Shown here in pieces: positions 35,012-44,219 of a stretch of DNA of 64,000 bases. The notes under the pieces are model-generated. The model saw only the letters and a list, made by a program, of their open reading frames with translations, did not search any database and was not told where the DNA came from. The position numbers and the translations under genes are program-made. Each line of letters starts with the position of its first letter. Positions within the stretch are counted from its first letter, which is position 1. The stretch spans positions 222,420 through 286,419 of the forward strand of contig JBEVXH010000006.1 of assembly GCA_040506195.1 (NCBI GenBank), given 5' to 3'. This DNA comes from Thiodiazotropha sp040506195. GTDB taxonomy: Bacteria > Pseudomonadota > Gammaproteobacteria > Chromatiales > Chromatiaceae.

Positions 35012-37201
35012 ATGAGGAGTGACTGGATAACCAATCTGAGTCGCCGCCGTTTCCTGGCGGCGGGTGTCGCCACCGCAGCCGGACTGACGCTGGGCATCAT
35101 GCCGGTAACCCGTGCCGATATGCGCAGATCGGGGCCCGGTTTTGCCGGTTCGGCGCCTGCGGATCAAGCGGACTTTCAGCCCAACGCCTTTCTGCGCATC
35201 GGCAGTGACAACCAGGTCACCGTGATCTCCAAGCATCTTGAGATGGGACAGGGAACCTATACGGGACTGGCGACCCTGGTGGCGGAAGAACTGGATGCGG
35301 CCTGGGAACATGTCAGGGTGGAGGGCGCCCCGGCGGACGCCAAACGCTATCGCAATCTCTACTGGGGCGAAGTCCAGGGTACCGGCGGCAGCACCGCGAT
35401 CGCCAACTCCTGGATGCAGATGCGCAAGGCGGGCGCCGCGGCTAGACATATGCTGGTGGAGGCCGCCGCCAAGCAGTGGCGGGTGAAAGCGGATGAGGTC
35501 CGGGTCGAGGCCGGTCAAATAACCCATGCCCGGAGCGGCCGCAGCGCCAGCTTTGGGGAGATGGCGGATGCCGCTGCAGAGCAGCCGGTGCCCCAGGAAG
35601 TGCTATTGAAGGAGCCTGATGAATTTCGCCTCATAGGCAAGCGCCTGCCTCGTAAGGACAGTGCGGAAAAGACAGATGGCAGCGCTCTCTTCACCATCGA
35701 TGTGCAACTCCTCGAAATGTATACCGCCGTGGTGGCGCATCCTCCGCGCTTCGGCGCCAGGGTGCGCAGTTTCGACGACAAGGCGGCAAGGGCGGTCAAA
35801 GGCGTCAAGCAAGTGCTGCAGATCCCTTCCGGGATCGCCGTTGTGGGGGACGACTTCTGGAGTGCCAAGCAGGGCCGGGACGCATTGCATGTGGATTGGG
35901 ACGAGAGCGAGGCGGTCAGGCAGAGCTCCAGCGAGATACTCGACAGCTACCGCGAGCTGGCAGATCAGCCCGGCGCGGTCGCCCGCAATGAGGGCGACAG
36001 CGAGGCGGCGATGGCCAGGGCGACGAAGGTCATCGAGGCCGAATACAGCGTACCTTTCCTGGCCCATGCGCCGATGGAACCGATGGACTGCGTGGTACGC
36101 ATCGATGCCTCGGGTTGCGAGATCTGGAACGGCGAACAGATGAACACCGGCGATCAGATGGCGGTCGCCGGCCTGCTGGGACTGCGGCCGGAACAGGTAC
36201 GCATTCATATGCTCTACGCCGGCGGTTCCTTTGGTCGGCGGGCCAACCCCAAGGCCGACTACGTGCTCGAGGCGGTGCACATCGCTAAGTCGATGCCGCC
36301 GGGGACGCCGGTCAAACTGATCTGGACCCGGGAAGACGATATGCGTGGCGGTTACTACCGGCCACTCTATCTCCATATGCTCAAGGCGGGACTGGATGCC
36401 GAAAACCGGCCTCTGGTATGGCAGCAGCGTATCGTGGGACAGTCTATTCTGGCGGGTACCCCGTTCGAGTCGGTGATGGTCAAGGACGGGATCGACCAGA
36501 CTTCGGTAGAGGGTGCGGCAAATTTGCCGTACGCCCTGAAGCATATCCATATCGATCTCCATTCTCCGCAGTTGCAGGTGCCGGTACTCTGGTGGCGTTC
36601 GGTGGGTTCCACCCATACCGCCTTCGCGGTTGAGTGCTTTCTGGACGAGCTCGCAGCGGAGGCAGGCAAGGATCCGGTGGCCTTTCGACGCACCCTGCTG
36701 GCGGAACATCCGCGGCATCTGGGTGTACTGAACCTGGCGGTGGAGAAGGCGGGGTGGGACGAACCACTGGGCCGCGACCGTGGCCGGGGGGTGGCGGTGC
36801 ACGAATCCTTCAACTCCTATGTGGCCCAGGTGGCGGAGGTCACGGTGCGCCGCGGGGTTATTTATGTGGACCGGGTGGTGATCGCGGTGGATTGCGGCGT
36901 TCCGGTCAACCCCGATGTCATCGAGGCACAGATGCAGGGCGGTATGGGCTATGGCCTGGCGGCCACTCTGGCCAGCGAGCTGACCTTCAAGGAGGGACGG
37001 GTCGAACAGTCCAACTTCCATGACTACCTGACCCTGCGCATCGATCAGATGCCCGAGGTTGAGGTCTATATCGTACCCTCCACCGAAGCGCCCACCGGGG
37101 TCGGCGAGCCGGCCACGCCGGTGATAGCGCCGGCCGTCGCCAATGCGGTATTTGCGGCGACGGGGCAACGTCTCAGACAACTGCCGCTCAGGCCCGCCTG
37201 A
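35012..37201 (+). CDS. iorB: isoquinoline 1-oxidoreductase-type large (molybdopterin) subunit with Tat signal
   Basis: 729 residues. A twin-arginine leader (NLSRRRFLAAGVATAAGLTLG, about 8-28) directs the folded enzyme to the periplasm. Molybdenum-cytosine-dinucleotide-type motifs include EMGQGTYTGLATLVAEELDA, YAGGSFGRRANPKADYV, PVLWWRSVGSTHTAFAVECFLDE, VAVDCGVPVNPDVIEAQMQGG and GVGEPATPVIAPAVANAVF, which holds the expected catalytic Glu. The length is usual for IorB. A 556-residue minus-strand frame across this gene is an artefact of GC-rich codons. Confidence 0.88.
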   Translation: MRSDWITNLSRRRFLAAGVATAAGLTLGIMPVTRADMRRSGPGFAGSAPADQADFQPNAFLRIGSDNQVTVISKHLEMGQGTYTGLATLVAEELDAAWEHVRVEGAPADAKRYRNLYWGEVQGTGGSTAIANSWMQMRKAGAAARHMLVEAAAKQWRVKADEVRVEAGQITHARSGRSASFGEMADAAAEQPVPQEVLLKEPDEFRLIGKRLPRKDSAEKTDGSALFTIDVQLLEMYTAVVAHPPRFGARVRSFDDKAARAVKGVKQVLQIPSGIAVVGDDFWSAKQGRDALHVDWDESEAVRQSSSEILDSYRELADQPGAVARNEGDSEAAMARATKVIEAEYSVPFLAHAPMEPMDCVVRIDASGCEIWNGEQMNTGDQMAVAGLLGLRPEQVRIHMLYAGGSFGRRANPKADYVLEAVHIAKSMPPGTPVKLIWTREDDMRGGYYRPLYLHMLKAGLDAENRPLVWQQRIVGQSILAGTPFESVMVKDGIDQTSVEGAANLPYALKHIHIDLHSPQLQVPVLWWRSVGSTHTAFAVECFLDELAAEAGKDPVAFRRTLLAEHPRHLGVLNLAVEKAGWDEPLGRDRGRGVAVHESFNSYVAQVAEVTVRRGVIYVDRVVIAVDCGVPVNPDVIEAQMQGGMGYGLAATLASELTFKEGRVEQSNFHDYLTLRIDQMPEVEVYIVPSTEAPTGVGEPATPVIAPAVANAVFAATGQRLRQLPLRPA

Positions 37202-37471
37202 CAGGTTTATGGTTCTTGCAGGGGTTGTGGTGCGGTTGTTTTCTGGTCCACACACGGGAGCATGGGAAGACAAAGCAAGGACCCGCAGTAACAGGCTAAC
37301 CGCTACATCAGTATGTACTGATCATTATGTGATGGTGGTTTGACAGTACGGCATAAGCGTAGATGTCGATGGAGAAGAACTCTGCCAGTAACTTCATCCG
37401 TACCGTGGGAAGTCGAAAAGTTTACGATGGGTGTCCGGATCAGCCGCTTAACCTTGATTTAATTCCGAAAA

Positions 37472-37735
37472 TCAATGCGGTTTATCTCCCAGACGATTTT
37501 TATCTTGATCATACAAACCGGTCAGGACCGCAACGCCGTCATCGTTGACACGCAGTTCGCCGAAATGCGCGTTGGAGTAAGTCTCCCATTCTCCTTCCTG
37601 AAAAAAGTAGGCGTCGCTGGCAAGCCGTACTGATTCTCCACGCTTTCGGAAACGGAGCAGGTGCTGGGTTTCTGTGAGTTGCTGCCCCTGGTAAAGGCTC
37701 ACGAAGCTGGCTTCCCCTGTCGGGTCAAGATTCAC
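37472..37735 (-). pseudogene. GDYXXLXY-domain protein, C-terminal part
   Basis: The 87-residue frame has the pattern GEASFVSLYQGQQL, HLLRFRKRG, AYFFQEGEWETYSNAHFGELRV and AVLTGLYDQDKNRLG that I associate with the C-terminal half of GDYXXLXY proteins. The N-terminal helix and the GDYxxLxY motif itself are missing, so it is probably broken. It overlaps the upstream membrane fragment by four bases, which is the normal neighbour arrangement for this family (DUF2157/DUF4401-type membrane protein followed by GDYXXLXY). It could still be expressed as a short protein. Confidence 0.45.
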
Positions 37736-38079
37736 AATGATATTTCCATCGTCAATCTGGTCTGTTCCTCAAAACCCGCTGCGACGATAATGACCAGTGT
37801 CGGCAGGAGGAGCGTGCTGAAAGCAATGAATGCGATCACCCGCGGGAACAGTATTCCCCGCATCCAGATGACGCCGCGGTATGAGCCGAACTCCCAGATG
37901 AGCAGGGCGAGGGCGTTCAGTACAAAAAGATAGCTGGCCAGGGTGGAATCCATCACTGTAGCGCCCAGCCATACCAGCGGGCCGAGCAGTTGCGATAATT
38001 GCCACCAGCCATCCGGTGGGTGCAGGACCTGTGTGTAGTACATGATGAGGGTCAGATTCAGGATGATCTGCAGCAGCAT
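37732..38079 (-). pseudogene. membrane protein fragment (DUF4401/DUF2157-like neighbour)
   Basis: 115 residues with three or four hydrophobic helices (near 1-18, 26-42, 47-64 and 77-100). The sequence between 38080 and 38160 reads in another frame as more membrane protein (LTYGLFLTWALLIL), so the gene has lost its 5' part and has a frame change. The family link comes mainly from its coupling to the GDYXXLXY-like frame and is tentative. Confidence 0.4.
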
Positions 38080-38166
38080 CCAGATCCCGTCTGCCGGCCA
38101 ATGATTGCCCTAGGGAGGATCAGCAGCGCCCAGGTGAGAAACAGGCCATAGGTCAAGACACTATTT

Positions 38167-38556
38167 CTATTTCTCCATGCACTGCTCGATAACGATCCGG
38201 TTATAGGCCGCTGCGTATTCCGATGCGCGTTGAATGAGTTTCAGGTGGGTGTCGCCAAATACGGTATCGGTGGAGCCCTCCAGATAGCGGATACCACAGA
38301 TACTCTTGGCCTTGGAGATCAATGCCGGTTCTATGCCGGGCAGAATGGTTGTACGGGAAGCCATGGCCATCAAGCGTTTGTCGCCTTTGCCCAGTGCCTC
38401 AGCCGCACTTTTGTTCGGGTTGGCGTCCTTTACCCACAACAGCGACTCAACCGCTTTTTTCTCTTCAGGTGAGAGTTGACTCATGTCGATACCCTCCACC
38501 TCCTGGCAAGCGGTGAATACGAGTGCAAGAAGTAGCAGCAATATGGTTGATTTCAC
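38167..38556 (-). CDS. small lipoprotein of unknown function
   Basis: 129 residues with a lipoprotein signal ending LVFTAC (Cys about 17). The mature part is mostly helical, with two further Cys (SICGIRYLEG and IEQCMEK) that could form a disulfide. It starts within the stop of the rhombosortase gene (a four-base overlap), so the two are translated together. I recognise no family. Confidence 0.7.
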   Translation of the reverse strand: MKSTILLLLLALVFTACQEVEGIDMSQLSPEEKKAVESLLWVKDANPNKSAAEALGKGDKRLMAMASRTTILPGIEPALISKAKSICGIRYLEGSTDTVFGDTHLKLIQRASEYAAAYNRIVIEQCMEK

Positions 38557-39149
38557 CCGGTCTCCTCAGCTACGAGTTTTAACACGACAGGCTCCAGGCT
38601 CCATAGTATGACGCCGGTGACCGCGCCGTAAAGATGGGCGTCGACGATTACGCTTCCCGCGGCCAACGATTCACTGCCCGGCAACGGGCCTTGCCACTGT
38701 TCCCATATCAGCTTTAAGACGACAGAGACCAGGATCAGCAGCGAAACTGCGGGTTGCCCCTTCAGCTGGCTCAATATACCCCAACACAATAGTCCATGCA
38801 GCATACCGGAAAGGCCTCTATACCAGACGACTTCCGGGGAGAATAGCCAGAGCCCGGCGCTGGTACCCAGAATCAGTGGAAAAAGCAGGGTCAGGCAGCG
38901 TTGCGGCGGTTGTGTTTTCGGGAACAGGGCCAGGATGAGCCAGAAACCGGCCAGGTTCATGATCAGATGCCCCCAGCCAAGATGGGTCAGGTGGGCGCTG
39001 AAAATACGCCACAACTCACCATCGGCGATGTGGATGCGATGGTACTGTAGCTTGATTACGATGGTTTCCGGCAGTATGGCGATCAGCACACAGACAAAGC
39101 TGAAAATCACTGCACAGATATATCGCAAAAGGATGGGGCCGGCCTTCAC
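38553..39149 (-). CDS. rrtA: rhombosortase (rhomboid-family intramembrane serine protease)
   Basis: 198 residues with about six membrane helices. The family blocks are GELWRIFSAHLTHLGWGHLIMNLAGF, catalytic Ser114 in YRGLSGMLHG and catalytic His172 in VDAHLYGA, the pattern of the RrtA rhombosortase branch. These proteases remove the GlyGly-CTERM sorting tail from secreted proteins. None of the complete proteins in this window ends in a GG-TM-RRR tail, so the substrates lie elsewhere. It overlaps the downstream lipoprotein gene by four bases and follows moeB closely. Confidence 0.85.
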   Translation of the reverse strand: MKAGPILLRYICAVIFSFVCVLIAILPETIVIKLQYHRIHIADGELWRIFSAHLTHLGWGHLIMNLAGFWLILALFPKTQPPQRCLTLLFPLILGTSAGLWLFSPEVVWYRGLSGMLHGLLCWGILSQLKGQPAVSLLILVSVVLKLIWEQWQGPLPGSESLAAGSVIVDAHLYGAVTGVILWSLEPVVLKLVAEETG

Positions 39150-39155
39150 CCCTGA

Positions 39156-39902
39156 TCAACCTGCCGTTCCGCAAACCGGGCAGGCGGGATCGGCGGTGAG
39201 ACGCAGGGTGCGCCACTCCATCTCAAGGGCATCCAATAGCAGCAGCCTGCCAGACAACGTCTTACCGGCCCCGGTCAGCTGCTTGATGGCTTCAATGGCC
39301 TGCAAACTGCCGATCACACCGACCAGCGGGGCGAGCACACCGTTTGCGGAACAGGTCTCATCCATCTCTCCCTCATCCGGATAGAGGCAGTGGTAGCACG
39401 GCCCTCCCGGCTCGCCGGTGAAGACACTGATCTGGCCCTCCATGCGAATCGCGGCGCCGGAGACCAGGGGTGTTCCCGTCTCGTAACAGGCCTTGTTGAT
39501 GGCGAAACGGGTTGCGAAGTTGTCGGTGCCGTCGAGTACAAGGTCGGCCTTTTCTATCTGTTGCCTTAGGTCGGTTTCATCCAGTTGTTTGGGTACGCTC
39601 TCCACCCGGCATTCCGGATTCAGGGCCAGAAGGGATTCACGGGCCGAATCCACCTTCAATTCACCGATACGGGCAGTGGTATGCACGATTTGCCGTTGCA
39701 GATTGGTCAGATCGACCTGGTCGAAGTCTACCAGCACCAGGGTTCCCACACCCGCTGCGGCCAGATACATGGCGGCCGGGGAGCCGAGTCCGCCCAGGCC
39801 GACGATGAGTACCCGGGCATTGAGGAGTCTCTCCTGCCCTTCGATGCCGATTGAGGGAAGCATGATCTGTCGGCTGTAACGCAGCAATTGGTCATCGTTC
39901 AT
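39156..39902 (-). CDS. moeB: molybdopterin-synthase adenylyltransferase (ThiF/MoeB family)
   Basis: 248 residues. The nucleotide-binding motif is VLIVGLGGLGSPAAMYLAAAGVG (about 31-53), with ATP-contacting DFDQVDLTNLQRQ and DGTDNFATRFAINKAC. Zinc cysteines occur at CYHC and in the terminal ACPVC. MoeB adenylates the C-terminus of MoaD for sulfur transfer in molybdopterin synthesis; ThiF is close in sequence, but the length and position after prmC favour MoeB. The molybdenum enzyme IorAB lies 2 kb away and needs this cofactor. Confidence 0.85.
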   Translation of the reverse strand: MNDDQLLRYSRQIMLPSIGIEGQERLLNARVLIVGLGGLGSPAAMYLAAAGVGTLVLVDFDQVDLTNLQRQIVHTTARIGELKVDSARESLLALNPECRVESVPKQLDETDLRQQIEKADLVLDGTDNFATRFAINKACYETGTPLVSGAAIRMEGQISVFTGEPGGPCYHCLYPDEGEMDETCSANGVLAPLVGVIGSLQAIEAIKQLTGAGKTLSGRLLLLDALEMEWRTLRLTADPACPVCGTAG

Positions 39903-39992
39903 CGTGAATGGGTCCAGGCTCTAATGTGGCAGCTGAATAGTTACAGGGATATAGACCATCTGTCGAGTCCGAAAGTATCAAATCCGGACCGG

Positions 39993-40412
39993 TCAGAGGT
40001 ATTTACGCCAATGCTCCGGGCGCTGATCCCGTAGCTTGTGATTCATGCGTTGATACCGGCCGGCGAAGATCATGCGGGTGCATTTGGAGTCGCTTCGGTT
40101 GCAACCCAGATTGACCCGTTCGGTCTCTTCCGTATAGTGATAGAGGGCGCGTTTGAGGCGATAGAGCAGGCGGTTGTCGATATGCAGGCCCATTGCCGTC
40201 AACCCTGTCTCTATCTGTTCCAGGGAGACCTCTATTAGCTGATAGCTGACATGTAGATGGGTTGCGGAGTAGGGAGTGGCATTCAGAATACCCTCCACAT
40301 CCGCAAGCAGCAAAGCCGCAGTTGCAGCCTGATTGGGATCCGGGTGGAGTTCGGCAAAGTGAATGTCCCGGTTTTTCACTAAGTCGTGAGGGTTATCACC
40401 CATACTTGGCAA
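39993..40412 (-). CDS. conserved-looking protein of unknown function
   Basis: 139 residues, soluble, mixed helix and strand (ATPYSATHLHVSYQLIEVSLEQIETGLTAMGLHIDNRLLYRLKRALYHYTEE), with two Cys (LGCNRSDSKC) and a basic C-terminus. No motif links it to a named family. The absence of overlapping frames with better features, and its place in a minus-strand run of genes, suggest it is real. A start at the fourth codon is possible. Confidence 0.6.
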   Translation of the reverse strand: MPSMGDNPHDLVKNRDIHFAELHPDPNQAATAALLLADVEGILNATPYSATHLHVSYQLIEVSLEQIETGLTAMGLHIDNRLLYRLKRALYHYTEETERVNLGCNRSDSKCTRMIFAGRYQRMNHKLRDQRPEHWRKYL

Positions 40413-40602
40413 TCCTAACTAATGCGCTGAAATAATCAAGCGGGCGGACTGGACGTCGCTATACCTCACAGCGTCTTACCCCCACCCTACGCCTAGTTAC
40501 GAAAGAGATCCATATACAAGCGCTCATCGTCGCAGGTTCATGCCAATCATCTGGTCAGAGGATAGGGCCTGGCTCGTCGCGCCGTGTATCTAATCATTTC
40601 TA

Positions 40603-41508
40603 TCATTTACCAATGAGATGGCTGAGCGTCAGGTACCAGTTGTGTCCATCCTTTTCGATACCCAATAACTGGGCTTCAGTGACTCGAGGGTGTCCGGAAA
40701 GGTCTGGATGGGTCGCTATGTGGGTGAAACCTGCGGATTGCAGCAGGTTTTGCACCGCATCCGCCTGTTGATAGCCATGCTCCAACAGGAGCCAGCCATT
40801 TGGATTCAGATAGCCGGCGCTGACCTGGCGAATGATGGTTCTGATGGCGTACAAACCATCACTACCCGAGACCAAAGCCTGCTCCGGTTCCCGTGGCAGA
40901 TCCCCCTGGTGGAGATGCTGATCGCCGGTCTCGATGTAGGGGGGGTTGCTCACGATCAGGTCATAGGTTTCATCTGTCGGCAGTGCCTCGCACCAGTTGC
41001 CATGGAGGAAGGTGATCCCGTCAATCCCAAGCCGTTGGCTGTTCTCTCTGGCTTGCGCCAGCGCCTTGGCTGAAATATCGGTGGCAACCATCCCCGCATC
41101 CGGCAGTTCGCGCGCCAGCGCCAGGGCAATGGCGCCGCTACCGGTGCCGAGGTCAACAATCCTTGGCCGGGATATATGCTGGAGGTGATGGAGTGAGCGC
41201 TCCACCAGCAACTCCGTTTCTGGGCGGGGTATGAGAGTGTCGCGATTGACCTCCAGCGACAGGGACCAAAACTCCCGCGTTCCCGTAATGTAGGCGATCG
41301 GTTCATGAGACAGCCGCCGTTCCACCAGCTTCGTGTATTGTTGATACTGATCGGAGGAAAGTTCCAATTCCGGCCAGGCATACAGATAGCTGCGCGGTTT
41401 ATCGAGGATGTGGCATAACAGCAGGGTTGCCTCCAGCTCGGGATTTGTATCGGGAAGTATGCTGAGGGCCTGTTGTGCCGATTGCAGGGCCTGCTGCAGG
41501 GTAGTCAT
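40603..41508 (-). CDS. prmC: release factor glutamine N5-methyltransferase
   Basis: 301 residues. The SAM-binding motif is RIVDLGTGSGAIALALARELP and the catalytic motif NPPY (DLIVSNPPYIETGD). The N-terminal helical domain has the usual RSYLYAWPE. It methylates the glutamine of the GGQ loop in RF1 and RF2. It follows prfA by 22 bases, as is typical. The C-terminus runs about 15 residues longer than usual after the final GHPRVTEAQLLG. Confidence 0.95.
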   Translation of the reverse strand: MTTLQQALQSAQQALSILPDTNPELEATLLLCHILDKPRSYLYAWPELELSSDQYQQYTKLVERRLSHEPIAYITGTREFWSLSLEVNRDTLIPRPETELLVERSLHHLQHISRPRIVDLGTGSGAIALALARELPDAGMVATDISAKALAQARENSQRLGIDGITFLHGNWCEALPTDETYDLIVSNPPYIETGDQHLHQGDLPREPEQALVSGSDGLYAIRTIIRQVSAGYLNPNGWLLLEHGYQQADAVQNLLQSAGFTHIATHPDLSGHPRVTEAQLLGIEKDGHNWYLTLSHLIGK

Positions 41509-41530
41509 GGCGTGTCCCGGCCCGGCCGTT

Positions 41531-42610
41531 TCAGGCTTCGCCCATGGCGGCCAGGGCCTCCACCTGCTGTTCGCGCAGCAGGGGTTCTATGACCTGGTCC
41601 AGGGATCCGCTCATCACCTCATCCAGCTTGTATAGGGTCAGATTGATTCGGTGGTCTGTGAGTCGGTTCTGAGGGAAGTTGTAGGTACGGATGCGTTCCG
41701 AGCGGTCGCCGCTGCCAACCTGTAGTTTACGCGAGCTGGCCTGCTCGTTGGCGATCTTTTCCTGGGCCTGGGAGAGCAGCTTCGCCTGCAGCAGTGACAT
41801 GGCCCTGGCCTTGTTCTTGTGCTGGGAGCGTTCATCCTGACACTCCACCACGATGCCACTGGGCAGGTGGGTCAGGCGTACCGCCGAGTCGGTCTTGTTG
41901 ACATGCTGCCCGCCGGCGCCGGAGGCGCGAAAGGTGTCGATGCGCAGGTCGCTGCTGTTGATATCCACATCGTCAACCTCCTCTGCCTCGGGCAGGATCG
42001 CTACGGTACAGGCGGAGGTGTGAATGCGTCCCTGGGATTCCGTCTCCGGAACCCGCTGCACGCGATGGGTCCCCGATTCGAATTTCAGGCGGGAGTAGAC
42101 GGCATTGCCGCTGATACGGCATACCACCTCCTTGTAGCCGCCATGTTCGCCCGGACTCTCACTGATGGTTTCGGTCTGCCACTGCTGGGTCTCCGCATAG
42201 CGCAGATACATGCGGTAGAGGTCGCTGGCAAACAACGCCGCCTCGGCGCCGCCGGTACCGGCGCGGACCTCGAGAAAAACATTGCGCTGATCGTTCGGAT
42301 CGGCAGGTATCAGAAGCAGTTGCAGTTCCGGCTCAAGGCGCTCCTTGGTCTCCTGTGCCGCTGCCAGTTCCTCCTTGGCGAGTGGCGCCATTTCAGGGTC
42401 GTCCATCATCTCCTGGGCGGCCGCTACATCCCCTTCCGCATCCACGTAGCCTTTATAGGCCTCAACCACCGGCTCCAATTGGGCATACTCCCGCCCCAGA
42501 TCGCGAAACTGATTCTGATCGCTCTGGATTTCCGGATCGGCGAGGAGTGCGGTGATCTCTTCGAAGCGCTCTGCGATCCGGTCCAACTTGCCGCGCAGTG
42601 AAGGCTTCAT
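41531..42610 (-). CDS. prfA: peptide chain release factor 1
   Basis: 359 residues, normal RF1 length. The peptidyl-transfer loop GAGGQHVNKTDSAVRLTHLPSG carries GGQ. RVQRVPETESQGRIHTSACTVAI contains the domain that reads UAA and UAG. It starts inside the stop of hemA (a four-base overlap), so expression is coupled to glutamyl-tRNA reductase, as in E. coli hemA-prfA-prmC. Confidence 0.96.
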   Translation of the reverse strand: MKPSLRGKLDRIAERFEEITALLADPEIQSDQNQFRDLGREYAQLEPVVEAYKGYVDAEGDVAAAQEMMDDPEMAPLAKEELAAAQETKERLEPELQLLLIPADPNDQRNVFLEVRAGTGGAEAALFASDLYRMYLRYAETQQWQTETISESPGEHGGYKEVVCRISGNAVYSRLKFESGTHRVQRVPETESQGRIHTSACTVAILPEAEEVDDVDINSSDLRIDTFRASGAGGQHVNKTDSAVRLTHLPSGIVVECQDERSQHKNKARAMSLLQAKLLSQAQEKIANEQASSRKLQVGSGDRSERIRTYNFPQNRLTDHRINLTLYKLDEVMSGSLDQVIEPLLREQQVEALAAMGEA

Positions 42611-43875
42611 GATTTGTTTTCTGATTTATTGAGCTGAAAAAGCGTATTGGCCGCTTCGAGCAACTCCACCTGTCCATTGAATCCGGCCTGACGCATCTGG
42701 GCGCTGGGGTTGTGTAATAATTTGTTGGTGAGGGTGTGCGCCATGAATTGCATCGCCTCCTCGGGAGACTTGCCCTTGGCAAGCTGTTGCAGGGCCTTCT
42801 GCATCACTTCATCCCGCAGCCGTTCGGCATAGCTGCGATAATCCTGTATCAAGCCCACGGCATCCAGAGAGCGCAGCCACCCCATATATTCCCCAACATA
42901 GTGATCGATGATCTCTTCCGCCTGTTCGGCTGCTTCCTCTCTGGAACGCATATTCTCCTGGATCACCTCGTCAAGATCATCCACCGTGTAGAGATAGATA
43001 TCACTCAGATCCGCCACTTCCGGCTCGATATCCCGCGGCACGGCGATATCGACCATGAAGATCGGGCTGTGCCTGCGCTCCTTTAGGGCGCTTTCGACGC
43101 TGCCCTTTCCCAGCACCGGCAGGGGACTGGCGGTGGAGGAGATCACGATATCCGCCTCGGCCAGGTGTCTGCTCAATTCGGTCAGGGCAATGGCATAGCC
43201 GTCGAACTGTGCCGCCAGGTTGTGTGCCCTCTCCACGGTGCGGTTGGCGACGATGATACGCCCGATTCCATGCTGATTGAGATGGCGGGCGGCCAGTTCG
43301 ATAGTCTCGCCCGCGCCGATCAGCAGGGCTGTCTGTTGCGACAGATCGCTGAATATCTGTTTGGCCAGGCTGACCGCTGCAAACGCCACCGATACCGGGC
43401 TGTTGCCGATCGCGGTATCGGTACGGATCTGTTTCGCGGCGGAGAAGGCGTGCTGGAAGAGTTTGAACAGCATTTTCCCGGTGGTTCCGGCATCCGTGGC
43501 GGTCTGGAAAGCGGCCTTGACCTGTCCCAGGATCTGCGGTTCACCCAGTACCAGTGAATCCAGGCCACAGGATACCCGTAGCAGGTGTTTGACGGCATCC
43601 AGCCCGAAATGGCTGTAGAGATAAGGGGAGACTCGATCCTCGCCGATGCCGTGAAAGCGGCTGATCCAATCAGCCAAAGGCTCATGGTCCTTCTGATTGA
43701 TGGAGCAGTAGACCTCGGTACGATTGCAGGTGGAGAGTATGACTGTCTCCTCGACCGCCGGATTTTCCTGCAGGCTGCGCAGGGCGCCGACGATTATGTC
43801 GGGACCAAAGGTCACCTTCTCGCGGATGTCCACGGGGGCGGTTTTGTGATTGAGTCCTAGTGCAATTATCGACAT
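42607..43875 (-). CDS. hemA: glutamyl-tRNA reductase
   Basis: 422 residues. Catalytic Cys50 lies in ILSTCNRTEVYCS, followed by the NADPH domain (LLIGAGETIELAARHLNQHG) and the dimerisation helices. It reduces Glu-tRNA to glutamate semialdehyde, the first step of C5 tetrapyrrole synthesis. It is the first gene of hemA-prfA-prmC, with its promoter in the 344 bases shared with the divergent exporter operon. The N-terminal residues MSIIALGLNHKTAPVDIREKV support the start. Confidence 0.96.
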   Translation of the reverse strand: MSIIALGLNHKTAPVDIREKVTFGPDIIVGALRSLQENPAVEETVILSTCNRTEVYCSINQKDHEPLADWISRFHGIGEDRVSPYLYSHFGLDAVKHLLRVSCGLDSLVLGEPQILGQVKAAFQTATDAGTTGKMLFKLFQHAFSAAKQIRTDTAIGNSPVSVAFAAVSLAKQIFSDLSQQTALLIGAGETIELAARHLNQHGIGRIIVANRTVERAHNLAAQFDGYAIALTELSRHLAEADIVISSTASPLPVLGKGSVESALKERRHSPIFMVDIAVPRDIEPEVADLSDIYLYTVDDLDEVIQENMRSREEAAEQAEEIIDHYVGEYMGWLRSLDAVGLIQDYRSYAERLRDEVMQKALQQLAKGKSPEEAMQFMAHTLTNKLLHNPSAQMRQAGFNGQVELLEAANTLFQLNKSENKS

Positions 43876-44219
43876 TCGATACTGGGGGTAACTTCTAAGC
43901 GAGGGGAAATTTTGTTATATCAAAGAGTTGAATTCAAGTTTAATCCACTTTGGGGTAACCTGCAGTCAATGGCGCAAGGGGATGCGGACAGTCTGCCTTT
44001 AAGCGTATTTTAATATTTAATGTCCATGATTGACGATAGTCCTAATAAGTAAAAGTGATAATAAAGGATGATATTTAAGGTTAACCCCGATTGCTAAACG
44101 ACCGGGTTCTCTGTTATTAATGTGCCTACAATAAAAAAATCGCTGAATAAGAAATACCTAATTCAATAATATTTAGGGCGGATCTATCCCACAAAACCGT
44201 CCATTACAGGAGGATCACT
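43876..44219. other. divergent promoter region hemA / exporter operon
   Basis: AT-rich and without genes. Promoters for both directions must lie here, but I could not pick a convincing -35/-10 pair. A GGAGG site stands directly before 44220. Confidence 0.5.

Noticed and set aside
35603..37273. A 556-residue open frame on the minus strand across iorB
   Set aside because: It is antisense to a clear molybdenum hydroxylase gene, is rich in Arg/His/Pro as expected of GC-rich shadow frames and has no motif.
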